A DNA stretch of 64,000 bases. Origin: Neoarius graeffei. Lineage: Eukaryota > Chordata > Actinopteri > Siluriformes > Ariidae. A program made the position numbers and the translations under genes. Where the stretch lies: contig NC_083577.1 in the NCBI RefSeq assembly GCF_027579695.1, forward strand, positions 67,615,741-67,679,740. Direction: 5' to 3'. The stretch's first letter is position 1. Every line of letters begins with the position of its first letter. Positions 45,501 to 49,083 of this stretch are shown piece after piece. The notes under the pieces were generated by a model that saw only the letters and a program-made list of their open reading frames with translations, was not told the DNA's origin and did not search any database.

Positions 45501-46235
45501 TGATAGCTAAAGAATGGTATTTGACTAGAAATCCTTGATGATAGCTTGATAGTGCTTATAACTATTATAAGCACCATTACGAGTGCCTTGTAATGGTCTG
45601 GTAGAGCTAATAGACTTCTACAGGAGAAAAATATTGAGACAAATGAATTGAGACAAACCAGCTCTTGCAAGCACCTCTGGTGAAATGTTGGATCTGGATG
45701 TGACATGATACCAATTGCAATTTATGCCATTCAGGCACTTCATAAAATTATAAGCATCATTTACAATAGTTACAGCTGATCCAGTTAAAAAAAAAAAGAT
45801 ATGAAATAAGCAGAAAATAACAGAACAAAAATTAATTTGGTGGTTCTCTTGGCAGCATTTTCTTTAAGGATGTTATTACACCAGGTGATTATTTATACTT
45901 CTCCGTCTCTCTCTTTCAGCTTCTGTTCACTTCCAACACACAGCAGAGCTGGTGAAGCTGTTATCTATGCATAATGTGAACTATACATTACAGGTCAGTA
46001 TGGCAGCCCTTTGAATAGGGTCCAGTAATATGTTCTTGAGTACTTTTTTGCCATGCAAACTATTCTGTAATTGTATACACACTTCCACTCTCTTTCTGAA
46101 TTGCTATAGATTTTTCCGGATGAGGGTCATGACATCAGCAGCAAACACTACATGATGAGTTCTGTCATCACCTTCTTCAGAGAGTGCTTCCATGAAAACA
46201 ATGCTGTCACCATGGAAACCGGGGAAGAAGACTAG
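5734..46235 (+). CDS. dpp10: DPP10-like (dipeptidyl-peptidase-like) gene, 3' half, 12 exons
   Basis: Exons: 5734-5781, 5898-6019, 6479-6526, 17101-17199, 17362-17431, 18370-18564, 22930-22984, 23301-23400, 23584-23642, 29930-30002, 45920-45993, 46110-46235. Joined, they give one frame of about 355 residues ending at TAG 46233-46235, with GT/AG at every junction. They cover the end of the beta-propeller ([15 protein letters not shown]) and the whole alpha/beta-hydrolase domain ([14 protein letters not shown] block, here [22 protein letters not shown]). S9B peptidases have GWSYGG; here it is GKAYGG, so nucleophile and neighbour are lost while the Asp and His contexts remain. DPP6 and DPP10 are such catalytically dead type II membrane glycoproteins that modulate Kv4 channels; NVIVAR and the HK-RLG block favour DPP10. 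Three N-glycosylation sequons are visible (NIS, NIS, NYT). The N-terminal exons, including the membrane anchor, are outside the window. Confidence 0.9.
5898..6019 (+). CDS. dpp10: dpp10-like exon b, Cys-rich propeller segment
   Basis: This encodes [17 protein letters not shown] followed by [16 protein letters not shown]. The Cys-x2-Cys and the following Cys match the conserved cysteine cluster of DPP4/6/10 propellers. The acceptor is tgtatctag and the donor gttcac; the donor is weak after GT. Confidence 0.85.
6479..6526 (+). CDS. dpp10: dpp10-like exon c (48 nt)
   Basis: This encodes [16 protein letters not shown]; the family signature is GPGVP-VTVH. The acceptor is ctttcctcag and the donor gtgagt. 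It contains an NIS glycosylation sequon. The downstream intron is 10.6 kb, almost all repeats. Confidence 0.88.
6527..6986. other. Intron start, nothing recognised
   Basis: This is unique-looking AT-rich intron sequence between exon c and the composite SINE. No coding stretch or repeat ends are seen. Confidence 0.4.
7000..7298 (+). repeat. Composite SINE: tRNA-like head and 5S-rRNA-like 3' end
   Basis: The left part looks like a tRNA gene (ctggcctagtggtt ... gagttctact in the box A and box B positions). The right part, about 7226-7272, closely follows the 3' third of vertebrate 5S rRNA: cctggttagtact, then gatgggagac, then gaccaggg. The insertion is flanked by agtctacacagta (6987-6999) and agtctacgcagta (7299-7311), a 13-bp duplication with one mismatch. 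A second copy is at 57190-58350 on the minus strand. Confidence 0.85.
7312..7721. other. Intron sequence, nothing recognised
   Basis: An open 93-codon stretch on the + strand here is Cys/Leu-rich but has no recognisable domain or splice context. I treat it as chance. Confidence 0.4.
7748..8058 (-). repeat. Gypsy 3' LTR
   Basis: This 311-bp LTR (TG...CA) contains a (CA)n tract at 7856-7880. Its partner is 10212-10480 and a third family member lies at 298-608. In the element's orientation it begins TGTGGCAGCGGGGGCG. Confidence 0.85.
8059..8075 (-). other. Polypurine tract of gypsy element
   Basis: On the minus strand the sequence reads gggtggtgggagta directly before the LTR start. This is the expected position and composition for second-strand priming. 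Confidence 0.7.
8100..8690 (-). pseudogene. Gypsy pol remnant: RT thumb and RNase H
   Basis: Two overlapping frames carry the signature pieces: RT end ([16 protein letters not shown], then PLTDLTKKG), RNase H start ([12 protein letters not shown]), RNase H middle ([20 protein letters not shown], then LDHVPLSWL) and the closing [15 protein letters not shown] block. A frameshift near 8460-8520 splits thumb from RNase H. The upstream polymerase core and YxDD motif are deleted. Confidence 0.85.
8878..9192 (-). pseudogene. Gypsy gag, SCAN-like capsid domain
   Basis: The frame gives about 105 residues with [19 protein letters not shown], then [12 protein letters not shown], then [11 protein letters not shown] and [13 protein letters not shown]. 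This is the helix pattern of the SCAN domain, which vertebrate zinc-finger proteins are thought to have acquired from Gmr1-like gag. Downstream, the frame enters low-complexity Pro/Ser sequence before the pol deletion joint near 8700-8870. Confidence 0.82.
9195..9836. mobile_element. TA-flanked foldback element inside gag
   Basis: The 642-bp insertion is flanked by TA (9193-9194 and 9837-9838). Removing it and one TA restores continuous gag coding (GSY|ADLKQA). The ends are inverted: TTGAGGTTTTTCACC and its complement. The arms remain inverted repeats far inward, including the gatccggcagctatttacac block and the tactagtttactgtaattat block. The centre (9451-9545) is a 25-bp tandem repeat with 3.8 copies, each ending gcgcgctagctcccag. 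There is no ORF. TA duplication suggests Tc1/mariner-type mobilisation, but the termini are not a family I can name. Confidence 0.88.
9839..10205 (-). pseudogene. Gypsy gag N-terminal part
   Basis: The minus-strand ATG at 10205 opens [15 protein letters not shown]. After a frameshift the frame continues with [12 protein letters not shown], then [19 protein letters not shown] and [10 protein letters not shown], the start of gypsy capsid. The protein continues across the TA-flanked insertion into the SCAN-like part. The 5' leader and primer-binding site are missing: only about 10 bp separate the ATG from LTR sequence. Confidence 0.78.
10212..10480 (-). repeat. Gypsy 5' LTR, 3' end truncated
   Basis: This matches the 3' LTR over about 270 bp (ttattgaggcttttcag, the CA tract, ttctggtccggggagct). 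It lacks the last ~29 bp of the LTR at the internal junction. The loss also removes the primer-binding site, so a single deletion is likely. Confidence 0.8.
10481..10688 (-). repeat. tRNA-derived SINE body, separated from its tail by the gypsy element
   Basis: The head at the right reads ggccatggcctaaaggttag on the minus strand. The 3' end reads tctggataagagtgtctgct. Its (ACATT)n tail lies at 7722-7747, on the far side of the gypsy insertion. Sister copies are 48890-49075 (minus) and 60083-60263 (plus). Confidence 0.8.
10689..11134. other. Intron sequence, nothing recognised
   Basis: AT-rich, with no coding or repeat signal that I can support. Confidence 0.4.
11135..11335 (+). mobile_element. 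Tc1-like fragment, internally deleted
   Basis: The left end reads tatatgaccaaaagtatgtgg and acacctgaccatcacacct, the terminus of a Tc1-like family common in fish. The right part, ctgttccagcatgacaat, would encode the FQHDN catalytic segment. Most of the transposase and the right inverted repeat are missing. Confidence 0.65.
11374..11955. repeat. Unclassified dispersed repeat with two internal units
   Basis: The left end is gagtgaagaatttcgactat and the right end ttgagttttctgtttttccc. Both ends recur at 26272-26400, where the middle is missing. The interior has two related ~190-bp units, each with a cacttcttctc-type start, a taggtagg block and atatagcttcta. There is no ORF. Confidence 0.6.
11956..12640 (-). 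pseudogene. LINE 3' fragment
   Basis: The minus strand begins in coding-like sequence ([13 protein letters not shown], then [15 protein letters not shown], near 12480-12600). It then passes into 3' UTR and ends at an ATAAGATA-like tail near 11960 (ctcattggggatcaataag reading outward). A similar end occurs at 39716-40650. It is heavily 5' truncated. Confidence 0.6.
12776..13353. repeat. Unclassified repeat with conserved terminus
   Basis: The left end, acctcacctgggacagagtc, matches in inverted orientation the end of the tandem block at 28640-29565 (cgcaggtgaggtaa). It continues with ggtcatccggtcaaggtcac, of the same style as that block. The phrase gtggctactgcctcata occurs here (about 12990) and again just beyond Rex3 (16780), so Rex3 may have landed within or beside this repeat. 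Confidence 0.5.
13390..15912 (-). pseudogene. Rex3 endonuclease C-part and reverse transcriptase, 840 codons
   Basis: From the N-terminal side: endonuclease residues [22 protein letters not shown] and [10 protein letters not shown] blocks [57 protein letters not shown] and the catalytic FADDVVLL; then the RTE C-terminal block [20 protein letters not shown] through [17 protein letters not shown]. There is no internal stop. The first residues belong to the wrong frame upstream of the frameshift at 15876-15881. The RT would be competent if translated. Confidence 0.92.
15851..16564 (-). pseudogene. Rex3 5' coding part, endonuclease N-terminus
   Basis: A 237-codon frame contains [20 protein letters not shown] (the endonuclease start), the RRAGVGLL block and [10 protein letters not shown]. 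It ends out of frame after SIVLLG. The C run at 15876-15881 is six bases where five would keep GDFNAHVG in frame, so a one-base insertion separates this part from the 840-codon part. Confidence 0.88.
16735..17100. other. Intron end before exon d, nothing recognised
   Basis: Ordinary intron sequence ending in ttcttctttggtttttgtag, a good pyrimidine tract and acceptor. Confidence 0.5.
17101..17199 (+). CDS. dpp10: dpp10-like exon d (99 nt)
   Basis: This encodes [20 protein letters not shown], then [12 protein letters not shown]. It corresponds to the DPP10 stretch around YFTLE...LKxxILKKK..., the link from propeller to hydrolase domain. It is poorly conserved across the family, which fits. The donor is gtaaca. 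Confidence 0.8.
17362..17431 (+). CDS. dpp10: dpp10-like exon e (70 nt)
   Basis: This encodes [20 protein letters not shown], then LFI. DPP10 has LPLQLSLPKDF...YALLLI here. The acceptor is tgtttgcag and the donor gtacgt. Confidence 0.88.
17432..18369. other. Intron with CA microsatellite
   Basis: The only structure seen is a (CA)n tract at about 18285-18320. The acceptor region is ctttgtctttgtttttag. Confidence 0.6.
18370..18564 (+). CDS. dpp10: dpp10-like exon f (195 nt), hydrolase core
   Basis: This encodes [20 protein letters not shown], then [20 protein letters not shown], then [29 protein letters not shown] is invariant in DPP6/DPP10, and WDSVL...DNVIVAR is DPP10-like rather than DPP6-like. 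The acceptor is ttgtttttag and the donor gtaaga. Confidence 0.95.
18658..20547. mobile_element. Tc1-like non-autonomous element with nested insertion
   Basis: The left end is CAGTACCAGTCAAAAGTTTG after TA 18656-18657. The right end, aaggtgtccaaacatttttt ggtactg, is followed by TA 20548-20549. The sequence right of 20058 matches the usual body of this fish family (gaacaatactgaagacatc, caaagtagctggtgtttacc). No transposase frame survives. The nested element occupies 18710-20057. Confidence 0.85.
18710..20057. mobile_element. TA-flanked element with GAGCRGYGGCTAC ends
   Basis: The 1348-bp unit lies between TA pairs (18708-18709 and 20058-20059), inside the Tc1-like element. The inverted ends read GAGCAGCGGCTACAAATATC and GAGCGGTGGCTACAATTATC. 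The motif atcgacac recurs inside (near 18728, 19625 and 19670, the last two around gtggacaccgg). There is no long ORF, so it is non-autonomous. The family is unknown to me. Confidence 0.75.
20550..22203 (-). mobile_element. Tc1-like element, minus strand, decayed transposase
   Basis: The ends are tcgtgccttgcaaaagtatt and its inverse ttgcaaggcactg. The right TA is 22204-22205, and the left TA (20548-20549) is shared with the preceding element. Long C runs followed by A runs occur in both sub-terminal arms (20762-20790 and 22090-22127). Other members of the family: 30672-41927 (split) and 49585-50483 (truncated). Confidence 0.9.
20715..21705 (-). pseudogene. Tc1-like transposase, two frames
   Basis: The N-terminal piece (21427-21705) has [20 protein letters not shown], a paired-type helix-turn-helix. 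The C-terminal piece (20715-21314) has [38 protein letters not shown] and [16 protein letters not shown], so the second Asp and the Glu of the DDE triad are kept. The region between, with the first Asp (SNETK-type), is out of frame. Confidence 0.88.
22275..22470 (+). repeat. LINE 3'-UTR-like fragment
   Basis: This contains tttatttgtatagcactttt, tcacaaagcagctttacaga and ccctgagacgatatgaggaa. A relative is at 28285-28530. I recognise it as a dispersed block associated with L2-type LINE ends in fish; the assignment is uncertain. Confidence 0.5.
22471..22929. other. Intron end, nothing recognised
   Basis: AT-rich intron ending ttgtatgtatttccag. Confidence 0.5.
22930..22984 (+). CDS. dpp10: dpp10-like exon g (55 nt)
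   Basis: This encodes [18 protein letters not shown], leading to the pseudo-active site. DPP10 has FLLKLPYIDSKRLSIFGK. The donor is gtgaag. Confidence 0.93.
23265..23298 (+). repeat. (GT)n tract at a splice acceptor
   Basis: About 17 GT units run directly into tag|gcatat, so the normal pyrimidine tract of this intron is replaced by alternating GT. Confidence 0.95.
23301..23400 (+). CDS. dpp10: dpp10-like exon h (100 nt), pseudo-active site
   Basis: This encodes [20 protein letters not shown], then [13 protein letters not shown]. With the preceding exon it makes GKAYGG in place of the GWSYGG nucleophile elbow, so the catalytic Ser is Ala. APVSDWRLY aligns with the conserved APITDxKLY. The acceptor follows the (GT)n tract and the donor is gtacca. 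Confidence 0.93.
23584..23642 (+). CDS. dpp10: dpp10-like exon i (59 nt)
   Basis: This encodes [20 protein letters not shown], against ASAFSERYLGMPSKEE...YQ in DPP10. The acceptor is tatctgtgaag and the donor gtaagg. Confidence 0.93.
23678..23711 (+). repeat. (AAT)n microsatellite
   Basis: About 11 units. Its last TA serves as the insertion site of the following Tc1-like element. Confidence 0.9.
24045..24900 (+). pseudogene. Tc1-like transposase, frameshifted
   Basis: The ATG frame starts [20 protein letters not shown], with [13 protein letters not shown] and DLRSLRRHC helix-turn-helix segments, and stops at 24368. A second frame (24443-24730) resumes with VPSDESVF (where LWSDES is expected) and [12 protein letters not shown], then stops. 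The QDNAKPH segment is still legible in another frame near 24757. At least two frameshifts are present. Confidence 0.85.
25287..25445 (+). CDS. 52-codon ORF of TTAA element, copy 1
   Basis: It starts [20 protein letters not shown] and includes [17 protein letters not shown], rich in basic residues. The copy on the minus strand at 47314-47472 has the same length with about 11 substitutions and no indel. It may be the first exon of a lost transposase. No domain is recognised and translation is unproven. Confidence 0.45.
   Translation: MEDVSVRMKHERPTTVTESKEKRHYVVNERKRRTKLINIGGQRAPWCDQLFV
25774..26152 (-). repeat. V-SINE, full length, (GAGAT)n tail
   Basis: Flanked by AAATTTCACC (25764-25773 and 26153-26162), a perfect 10-bp duplication that interrupts the TTAA element. 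The tail at the left is atctcatctcattatc. The tRNA-like head is at the right. Confidence 0.95.
26272..26400. repeat. Internally deleted relative of the 11374-11955 repeat
   Basis: It has the same left end (gagtgaagaattttggctat) and right end (ttgagctttctgtttttccc), with only the terminal ~125 bp kept. The gatttatgcgagttt block is shared. Confidence 0.65.
26401..27209. other. AT-rich intron with microsatellites
   Basis: (ATT)n at about 26563-26592, then a short piece resembling a SINE tail (cttcagtaaccactttatcc, 26605-26630) and a GATGAT-rich tract at 26636-26695. Nothing coding is seen. Confidence 0.6.
27210..27550 (+). repeat. Dispersed repeat, class unknown
   Basis: Shared blocks with 47985-48215 (inverted there): ccaattttccccctgccaat, agggagggtgaagctcaaca, a ggaaagagcaat-type block and gcatacaagagctcacag. 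I recognise the phrase set as a dispersed fish repeat but cannot name it. Confidence 0.55.
27628..28001 (-). repeat. V-SINE, full length, (GAGAT)n tail
   Basis: Perfect 12-bp duplication CGTATTTATTGT (27616-27627 and 28002-28013). The head retains box B (ggctcgaacccaggacc read in reverse). It is one of the youngest-looking copies. Confidence 0.95.
28285..28530 (+). repeat. LINE 3'-UTR-like fragment
   Basis: It contains tgtatttgtatagcacttta, gcaaaccagaggccacagtg and agcactgagaggaaccggac. Homologous to 22275-22470 but more complete at the right. Confidence 0.5.
28640..29565. repeat. Tandem repeat block, ~125-bp units, GACA-rich end
   Basis: About four diverged units, each with aaagcccatatgg-type, gataatggtaaa-type, ccatgaccttcagtttgacc and ttcaaggtcaaagatcat blocks. 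The right end is a run of acagacagac words (29457-29510), then cctcgccctgcttactctgt and cgcaggtgaggtaa. The last block recurs inverted at 12776. No ORF. It resembles a minisatellite amplified inside a mobile element. Confidence 0.65.
29566..29929. other. Intron end, nothing recognised
   Basis: AT-rich, ending gtatttgtcag at the acceptor. Confidence 0.5.
29930..30002 (+). CDS. dpp10: dpp10-like exon j (73 nt), Asp of the former triad
   Basis: This encodes [20 protein letters not shown], then GTAD. HGTAD is the conserved Asp block. NIS forms a glycosylation sequon. The donor is gtaagt. Confidence 0.93.
30003..30671. other. Intron start, nothing recognised
   Basis: No coding or repeat structure supported. 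Open stretches on both strands near 30000-30200 are read-through of exon j and its complement. Confidence 0.4.
30948..32540 (+). pseudogene. Rex3 fragment, 5'-truncated with internal deletion
   Basis: It begins mid-element (cgggtatcggcaggcc) and reads through RT blocks [47 protein letters not shown] and [10 protein letters not shown]. One in-frame TGA follows LLRAV (31793). After LQHALG (32050) about 105 codons are missing compared with the copy at 13390-15912. It then resumes with [20 protein letters not shown] and runs to the end. The tail is (GACGA)n at 32519-32540. It is inserted into the leader of the Tc1-like element. Confidence 0.92.
32690..32956 (+). pseudogene. Tc1-like transposase N-terminal part
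   Basis: Encodes [20 protein letters not shown], then [17 protein letters not shown] and [14 protein letters not shown]. An 18-bp tandem duplication (gatgggagtagaactgac) follows at the broken edge, 32921-32955. The C-terminal part is at 41110-41700. Confidence 0.82.
33289..33341 (+). repeat. (TA)n tract
   Basis: About 26 TA units between the LINE and the left end of the inserted DNA element; a likely slippage site. Confidence 0.95.
33487..33606 (-). repeat. V-SINE, 5'-truncated
   Basis: Only the last ~120 nt, from the (GAGAT)n tail to gtcgccagg. Flanked by TAGGCAGGTAAA (33474-33485 and 33607-33618). Its break point is close to that of the truncated copy at 5023-5146. Confidence 0.9.
33702..34151 (+). 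repeat. ~290-bp tandem duplication, second unit split
   Basis: Unit 1 is 33702-33990. Unit 2 starts at 33991, is cut at 34151 by the Harbinger-type element and continues at 35496-35640. Each unit has attttgaatcctcattcacg, gtatacaagtgcacttccat and ctgtcgttatc blocks. Confidence 0.8.
34152..35495. mobile_element. PIF/Harbinger-type non-autonomous element
   Basis: TTA target duplication (34149-34151 and 35496-35498) and GC-rich terminal inverted repeats starting GGCCCCGGTCACACCGCCCG, matching for over 30 bp. The 1344-bp interior is rich in agcggtgg-like words and has no transposase. A 3-bp TWA duplication with GG ends is the Harbinger hallmark. Confidence 0.82.
34546..34948. mobile_element. hAT-type non-autonomous element inside the Harbinger element
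   Basis: It is 403 bp. Ends: CACGGGCGCAGATA at the left and tatctgtgcccctg at the right, consistent with a CAGGGGC-type hAT terminus with one mutation. The 8-bp flanks are cccatatt and cccgtatt (34538-34545 and 34949-34956), 7 of 8 matching. Sub-terminal G/C runs are prominent (gggggg at the left, cccccc at the right). Confidence 0.72.
38060..39672 (+). mobile_element. Tc1-like element (CAGTGGTGCTTG family), copy 1
   Basis: 1613 bp between TA 38058-38059 and 39673-39674. Terminal inverted repeats of about 200 bp begin CAGTGGTGCTTGAAAGTTTG. The transposase is broken by several stops. It inserted into a TG/TA-rich stretch beyond the LINE. Copy 2 is 52811-54420. Confidence 0.95.
38429..39450 (+). 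pseudogene. Tc1-like transposase, multiple stops
   Basis: Relative to copy 2 the start reads ATG GCA TGA (Arg to stop), TAG replaces a Trp codon (acaagtagagg, near 38564), TGA replaces Gln after MNSELYQ (39086), and another TGA follows KDL (39288). The readable pieces include [16 protein letters not shown] with the first catalytic Asp and [10 protein letters not shown] with the second. Confidence 0.92.
39716..40650 (-). pseudogene. LINE 3' fragment with RT C-terminal domain
   Basis: The minus strand encodes [20 protein letters not shown], then [40 protein letters not shown] and [18 protein letters not shown], then after a frameshift [10 protein letters not shown]. The 3' end is the ccagggattaataaagtaat motif at the left, similar to 11956-12640. 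It starts after the RT catalytic block, so it is 5' truncated. Confidence 0.8.
40692..41055 (+). repeat. V-SINE, full length, (GAGAT)n tail
   Basis: The head follows a (CA)n/(TA) tract (40662-40692). The tail is gataatgagatgagatgaga. No clear target duplication, perhaps because the target was simple repeat. Confidence 0.88.
41110..41700 (+). pseudogene. Tc1-like transposase C-terminal part
   Basis: Encodes [36 protein letters not shown] and [17 protein letters not shown]. An in-frame TGA at 41455 replaces the Trp of LQWF. It completes the N-terminal part at 32690-32956. Confidence 0.85.
41930..42585. other. Intron, with (GATA)n microsatellite
   Basis: (GATA)n, about 20 units, at 42499-42578. 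The rest has no supported feature, although it may be body sequence of the THAP-bearing repeat. Confidence 0.6.
42586..42778 (-). pseudogene. THAP-domain first exon remnant
   Basis: The minus-strand ATG at 42778 gives [20 protein letters not shown], then YRIPTG, a stop, then [20 protein letters not shown] and NAHVCSFQF, followed by a clean donor (gtaagg). This is the C2CH zinc-finger layout of THAP domains. The final His is Gln (CSFQF for CSxHF) and a TGA interrupts it. THAP exons occur in P-element and Kolobok-like transposons and in host THAP genes; a transposon remnant is more likely here. No second exon was found. Confidence 0.72.
42779..43700. other. Intron, nothing recognised
   Basis: No supported coding segment or paired repeat ends. 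A 124-codon minus-strand opening (43272-43646) lacks any domain signal. Confidence 0.4.
43713..44070 (+). repeat. V-SINE, full length, (GGAT)n tail
   Basis: Perfect 12-bp duplication CCTGTCTGAATT (43701-43712 and 44071-44082). The tail is atggatggatggatgga. Confidence 0.95.
44323..44571. mobile_element. Palindromic MITE (CACTGTCAGAAATA ends)
   Basis: The 249-bp element has ends CACTGTCAGAAATAGGGGTA and, inverted, CACTCTCAGAAAATAAAGTA. Flanking TA is on both sides. GTACC/GGTAC words recur throughout (ggtacaaa-type blocks). It belongs to a style of short palindromic element common in fish. Confidence 0.75.
44617..44968 (+). repeat. V-SINE, old diverged copy, (GGAT)n tail
   Basis: The core is recognisable (cagtccaaagacatgagg, gtcagctgggattggctcca) but carries many substitutions and lacks a clean head. 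No duplication is legible. Confidence 0.85.
44969..45919. other. Intron end before exon k, nothing recognised
   Basis: Ends in ctccgtctctctctttcag, a strong acceptor. A splice-like ag|...|gt pair around 45125-45163 was examined and rejected as an exon. Confidence 0.5.
45920..45993 (+). CDS. dpp10: dpp10-like exon k (74 nt)
   Basis: Encodes [20 protein letters not shown], then NYTLQ. VHFQH(T/S)AEL is a family signature. NYT is a glycosylation sequon also present in DPP10. The donor is gtcagt. Confidence 0.95.
46110..46235 (+). CDS. dpp10: dpp10-like terminal exon l (126 nt with stop)
   Basis: Encodes [20 protein letters not shown], then [21 protein letters not shown] and TAG. DEGH holds the former catalytic His. 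The acidic C-terminus matches the family style. The acceptor is gaattgctatag. Confidence 0.94.
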   Translation: MFPDEGHDISSKHYMMSSVITFFRECFHENNAVTMETGEED

Positions 46236-46660
46236 CATCTGTGGCTTAAGTGATCTCAGCTGGACTCGGATGGGATTTAAGGACAAGATGGCTGCCCTAA
46301 CAAGCATCCTTGACATGGGTGACTTTATTCTAATCCCACTGGTTCCTCTCCTATCTGCCAGAAACACAGAAGGCTTTCATATCTGGTGTAGTAGTGGAGC
46401 AGCAACACTGAGTCACATACTGGCCAGATTTACAATGACTGTCTGAGATTTTGGAAGATCAGTTGTAATGCATCAGTAGAGACTACACTGGTATGACTGA
46501 CTGAGTTTACAATACCTATGAAGCTTACAAATCAACCAAATACGCTTTTAATGAAGCTCTCCTTTCACTTCATGAAAGCTAAACATACCACAGTAAAGTG
46601 AGACCAGTGATAGATTTTTTTTTTTAATCCTGTATACAAGAATAAAGGATTTTTGGATAA
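46236..46660 (+). other. Probable 3' UTR of dpp10-like gene with poly(A) signal
   Basis: AATAAA occurs at 46641-46646, about 400 nt after the stop. A second AATAAA is at 46835-46840. Which one is used cannot be told from sequence. Confidence 0.55.
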
Positions 46661-46975
46661 AACATACTTGAATCCCCATACAGAAAAAGGGTGAAGGAAA
46701 AGAAAATATTAGGCATTTTTTCCCATTTTTTTTCTGTTAAGCATTATGCACAAAATAAGAGGCTTGGAGACTTTGGATAAAATCTCTTCAGCTGTGGATT
46801 TCAGATTATCTTGTTTTTTAAATTATTTTATTTTAATAAATTGGAGATTGATTTCTGAAGTGTCAAGATGCAAGTTTGTATAAACTCAATATTACAACTT
46901 ATTTGGAATTGAGTCTATATCCTGCGGTACCTCAACTCTACAGACATGGTCACAATTATCCTTAATGAACATTAA

Positions 46976-47773
46976 AGTTAGACGGCCTTTCGATTCCATA
47001 AAATCAGTGAAATTTAGTTCCCTCTGAAATTTGGTCATTGTGATATATGTTTATGTCTGTAATATCTCTCAAAATATTAGGCCATTCTGTGGCTGGGAAT
47101 TTATTTAATTTGAGGGGATTCCCAAGCAAATAATGTGCATGAAATCACTCGTTTCGCACAGTCAAGCAGACAGAGGAAGTCTGGTGTGCACATGCACAGG
47201 TTTACCTTTTTCTTCTTCTTTTGGGTTTTACAGCAGCTGGCATCCACAGTATCACATTACTGCCATTTACAGGTTTACCTTGACTGTGCACTGACAGTTA
47301 CATCATTCTGTCCCTAATCGAACAGCTGATCAGACCGAGGTGCTCGCTGACCGCTGATATTTATTAGTTTGGTCCTGCATTTCCTTTCCTTCGCAACATA
47401 ATGTCTTTTCTTCTTGCTTTCCATTACTGTAGTCGGTCTTTCGCGTTTCATTCGCATGCTCACATCCTCCATTTTTCTCTCCTGTTTCAAATTTTTATCC
47501 CACAATGCCTTGCACGAACGGGGAAAGTCCACCACATGATGAATGACGTAGTATCCTGAATTGGGTCATGGTGAAGCAAGAAAAAATAGCAGAGAATTTA
47601 GGGCCACGTGGCCCAAAATTCATTAATTGTTGTATTTAAAAAAAAAAACTAATAAAATTGGAAGTCTGTGATTTGAATTCAGTAGCTTTCGGCCCACTAA
47701 ACAAAAATAACTGGGTGTCAGGGAAAATTATTTTTATGACCTAAACTTGAAAAATCTGAAAGGCAGTCTACCT
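46976..47773 (-). mobile_element. TTAA-flanked DNA element, copy 2
   Basis: TTAA at 46972-46975 and 47774-47777. It is 798 bp and inverted relative to copy 1 at 24988-26192. The ends are agttagacggcctttcgatt and gaaaggcagtctacct, so the terminal repeat can be read from both copies. It lacks the SINE of copy 1. Confidence 0.88.
47314..47472 (-). CDS. 52-codon ORF of TTAA element, copy 2
   Basis: Starts MEDVSMRMKRERPTTVMESK and has the same length as copy 1. Eleven substitutions but no indel or stop separate the two. Function unknown. Confidence 0.45.
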   Translation of the reverse strand: MEDVSMRMKRERPTTVMESKKKRHYVAKERKCRTKLINISGQRAPRSDQLFD

Positions 47774-47777
47774 TTAA

Positions 47778-47984
47778 GGATAATATTAACTGTTTTAATG
47801 CAGTAAGTGTTTGTTTCTATGCCTCATTTTGTGTAAATGGTAGTGTGTATACATTCAAGTAGCACATTGAAGACTTTATAGATCACACGTCAACCAAATG
47901 TCAACTATAAGTCATGCTGTAATAAAAACGAACTGTAGAATAGTACATCTCTACTAGTACATTTCTGAAACTCATGCAATAACA
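47778..47984. other. Spacer, nothing recognised
   Basis: AT-rich intergenic sequence. Confidence 0.4.
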
Positions 47985-48215
47985 TGTATGTGGAGGAGGG
48001 CGGATAGCACTTTTCTCCAAGTGTGTAAAGCTGCCCTGTGATTCAGCATGAGCAGCAGTTTGAATGCGATGTTGCTGGCTGATTGTATATGTCTCAGAGA
48101 AAGCATGTAGTAGCCCTCACCCTCCCCAGTTGGGAACTGTAGTATGATAGGAGAGAGCTGACTGGTGGGCAGGAATTGGCCAAGACTAAATTCGGGAGAA
48201 AATGGGGTAAAATCC
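47985..48215 (-). repeat. Dispersed repeat, class unknown
   Basis: Inverted relative of 27210-27550 (caccctccccagttgggaac, ggcaggaattggccaagact, tttctccaagtgtgtaaagc). Truncated at both ends compared with that copy. Confidence 0.5.
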
Positions 48216-48298
48216 ACAAACATAAAACAAGTATTAAAAATCACAATATTGACATATTATGAAATCAAGTGATTAAATATATAATCCATTGCTTTCCT

Positions 48299-48657
48299 GG
48301 GTGGCACGGTGGTGTAGTGGTTAGCGCTGTCGCCTCACAGCAAGAAGGTCCGGGTTCGAGCCCCGTGGCCGGCGAGGGCCTTTCTGTGTGGAGTTTGCAT
48401 GTTCTCCCCGTGTCCGCGTGGGTTTCCTCCGGGTGCTCCGGTTTCCCCCACAGTCCAAAGACATGCAGGTTGGGTTGACTGGTGACTCTAAATTGACCGT
48501 GAGTGTGAATGGTTGTCTGTGTCTATGTGTCAGCCCTGTGATGACCTGGCGACTTGTCCAGGGTGTACCCTGCCTTTCGCCCGTAGTCATCTGGGATAGG
48601 CTCCAGCTTGCCTGCGACCCTGTAGAAGGATAAAGTGGCTACAGGTAATGAGATGAG
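48299..48657 (+). repeat. V-SINE, full length, (GAGAT)n tail
   Basis: Flanks ATTGCTTTCCT and ATTGTTTTCCT (48288-48298 and 48658-48668), 10 of 11 matching. Box B is the canonical ggttcgagccc. Confidence 0.93.
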
Positions 48658-48889
48658 ATTGTTTTCCTATTGTACTTGTAGTATACAGTATATGTGTGAT
48701 TACCACAAAAGTTTGATGTTTACATGTACTGGGAAGTGCACTTGTATGCACTGATATATACCTTAAATATAGTCATTCTATAATTTGGTGTACATTTCAC
48801 ATCAACATAAAGGTGCAAAAACATTGTTCTTTCTCAATAGAACAATTAGAGGTTCAAGCTAATATATGGTATTTCTTCACTGTACCATA

Positions 48890-49075
48890 TCCCATTACAT
48901 TAATGACATTTAGCAGATGCTGTTATCCAGAGCAACATACCCAGAGCAGCCTGGTGTTAAATGCCTTGCTCAAGGGCACTTCAGCCATTCCTGCTGGTCC
49001 AGGGAATAGAACCACTGACCTTTTACTCCTAGCACTATGTCTCTTACCATTAGGCCATGGCTTCTCACAGCATTA
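48890..49075 (-). repeat. tRNA-derived SINE (ggccatggcctaatgg head)
   Basis: Tail cattacatta at the left, tctggataacagcatctgct region, cccttgagcaaggcattta block, head taggccatggctt at the right. Same family as 10481-10688 and 60083-60263. Confidence 0.8.
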
Positions 49076-49083
49076 GCCTATGG

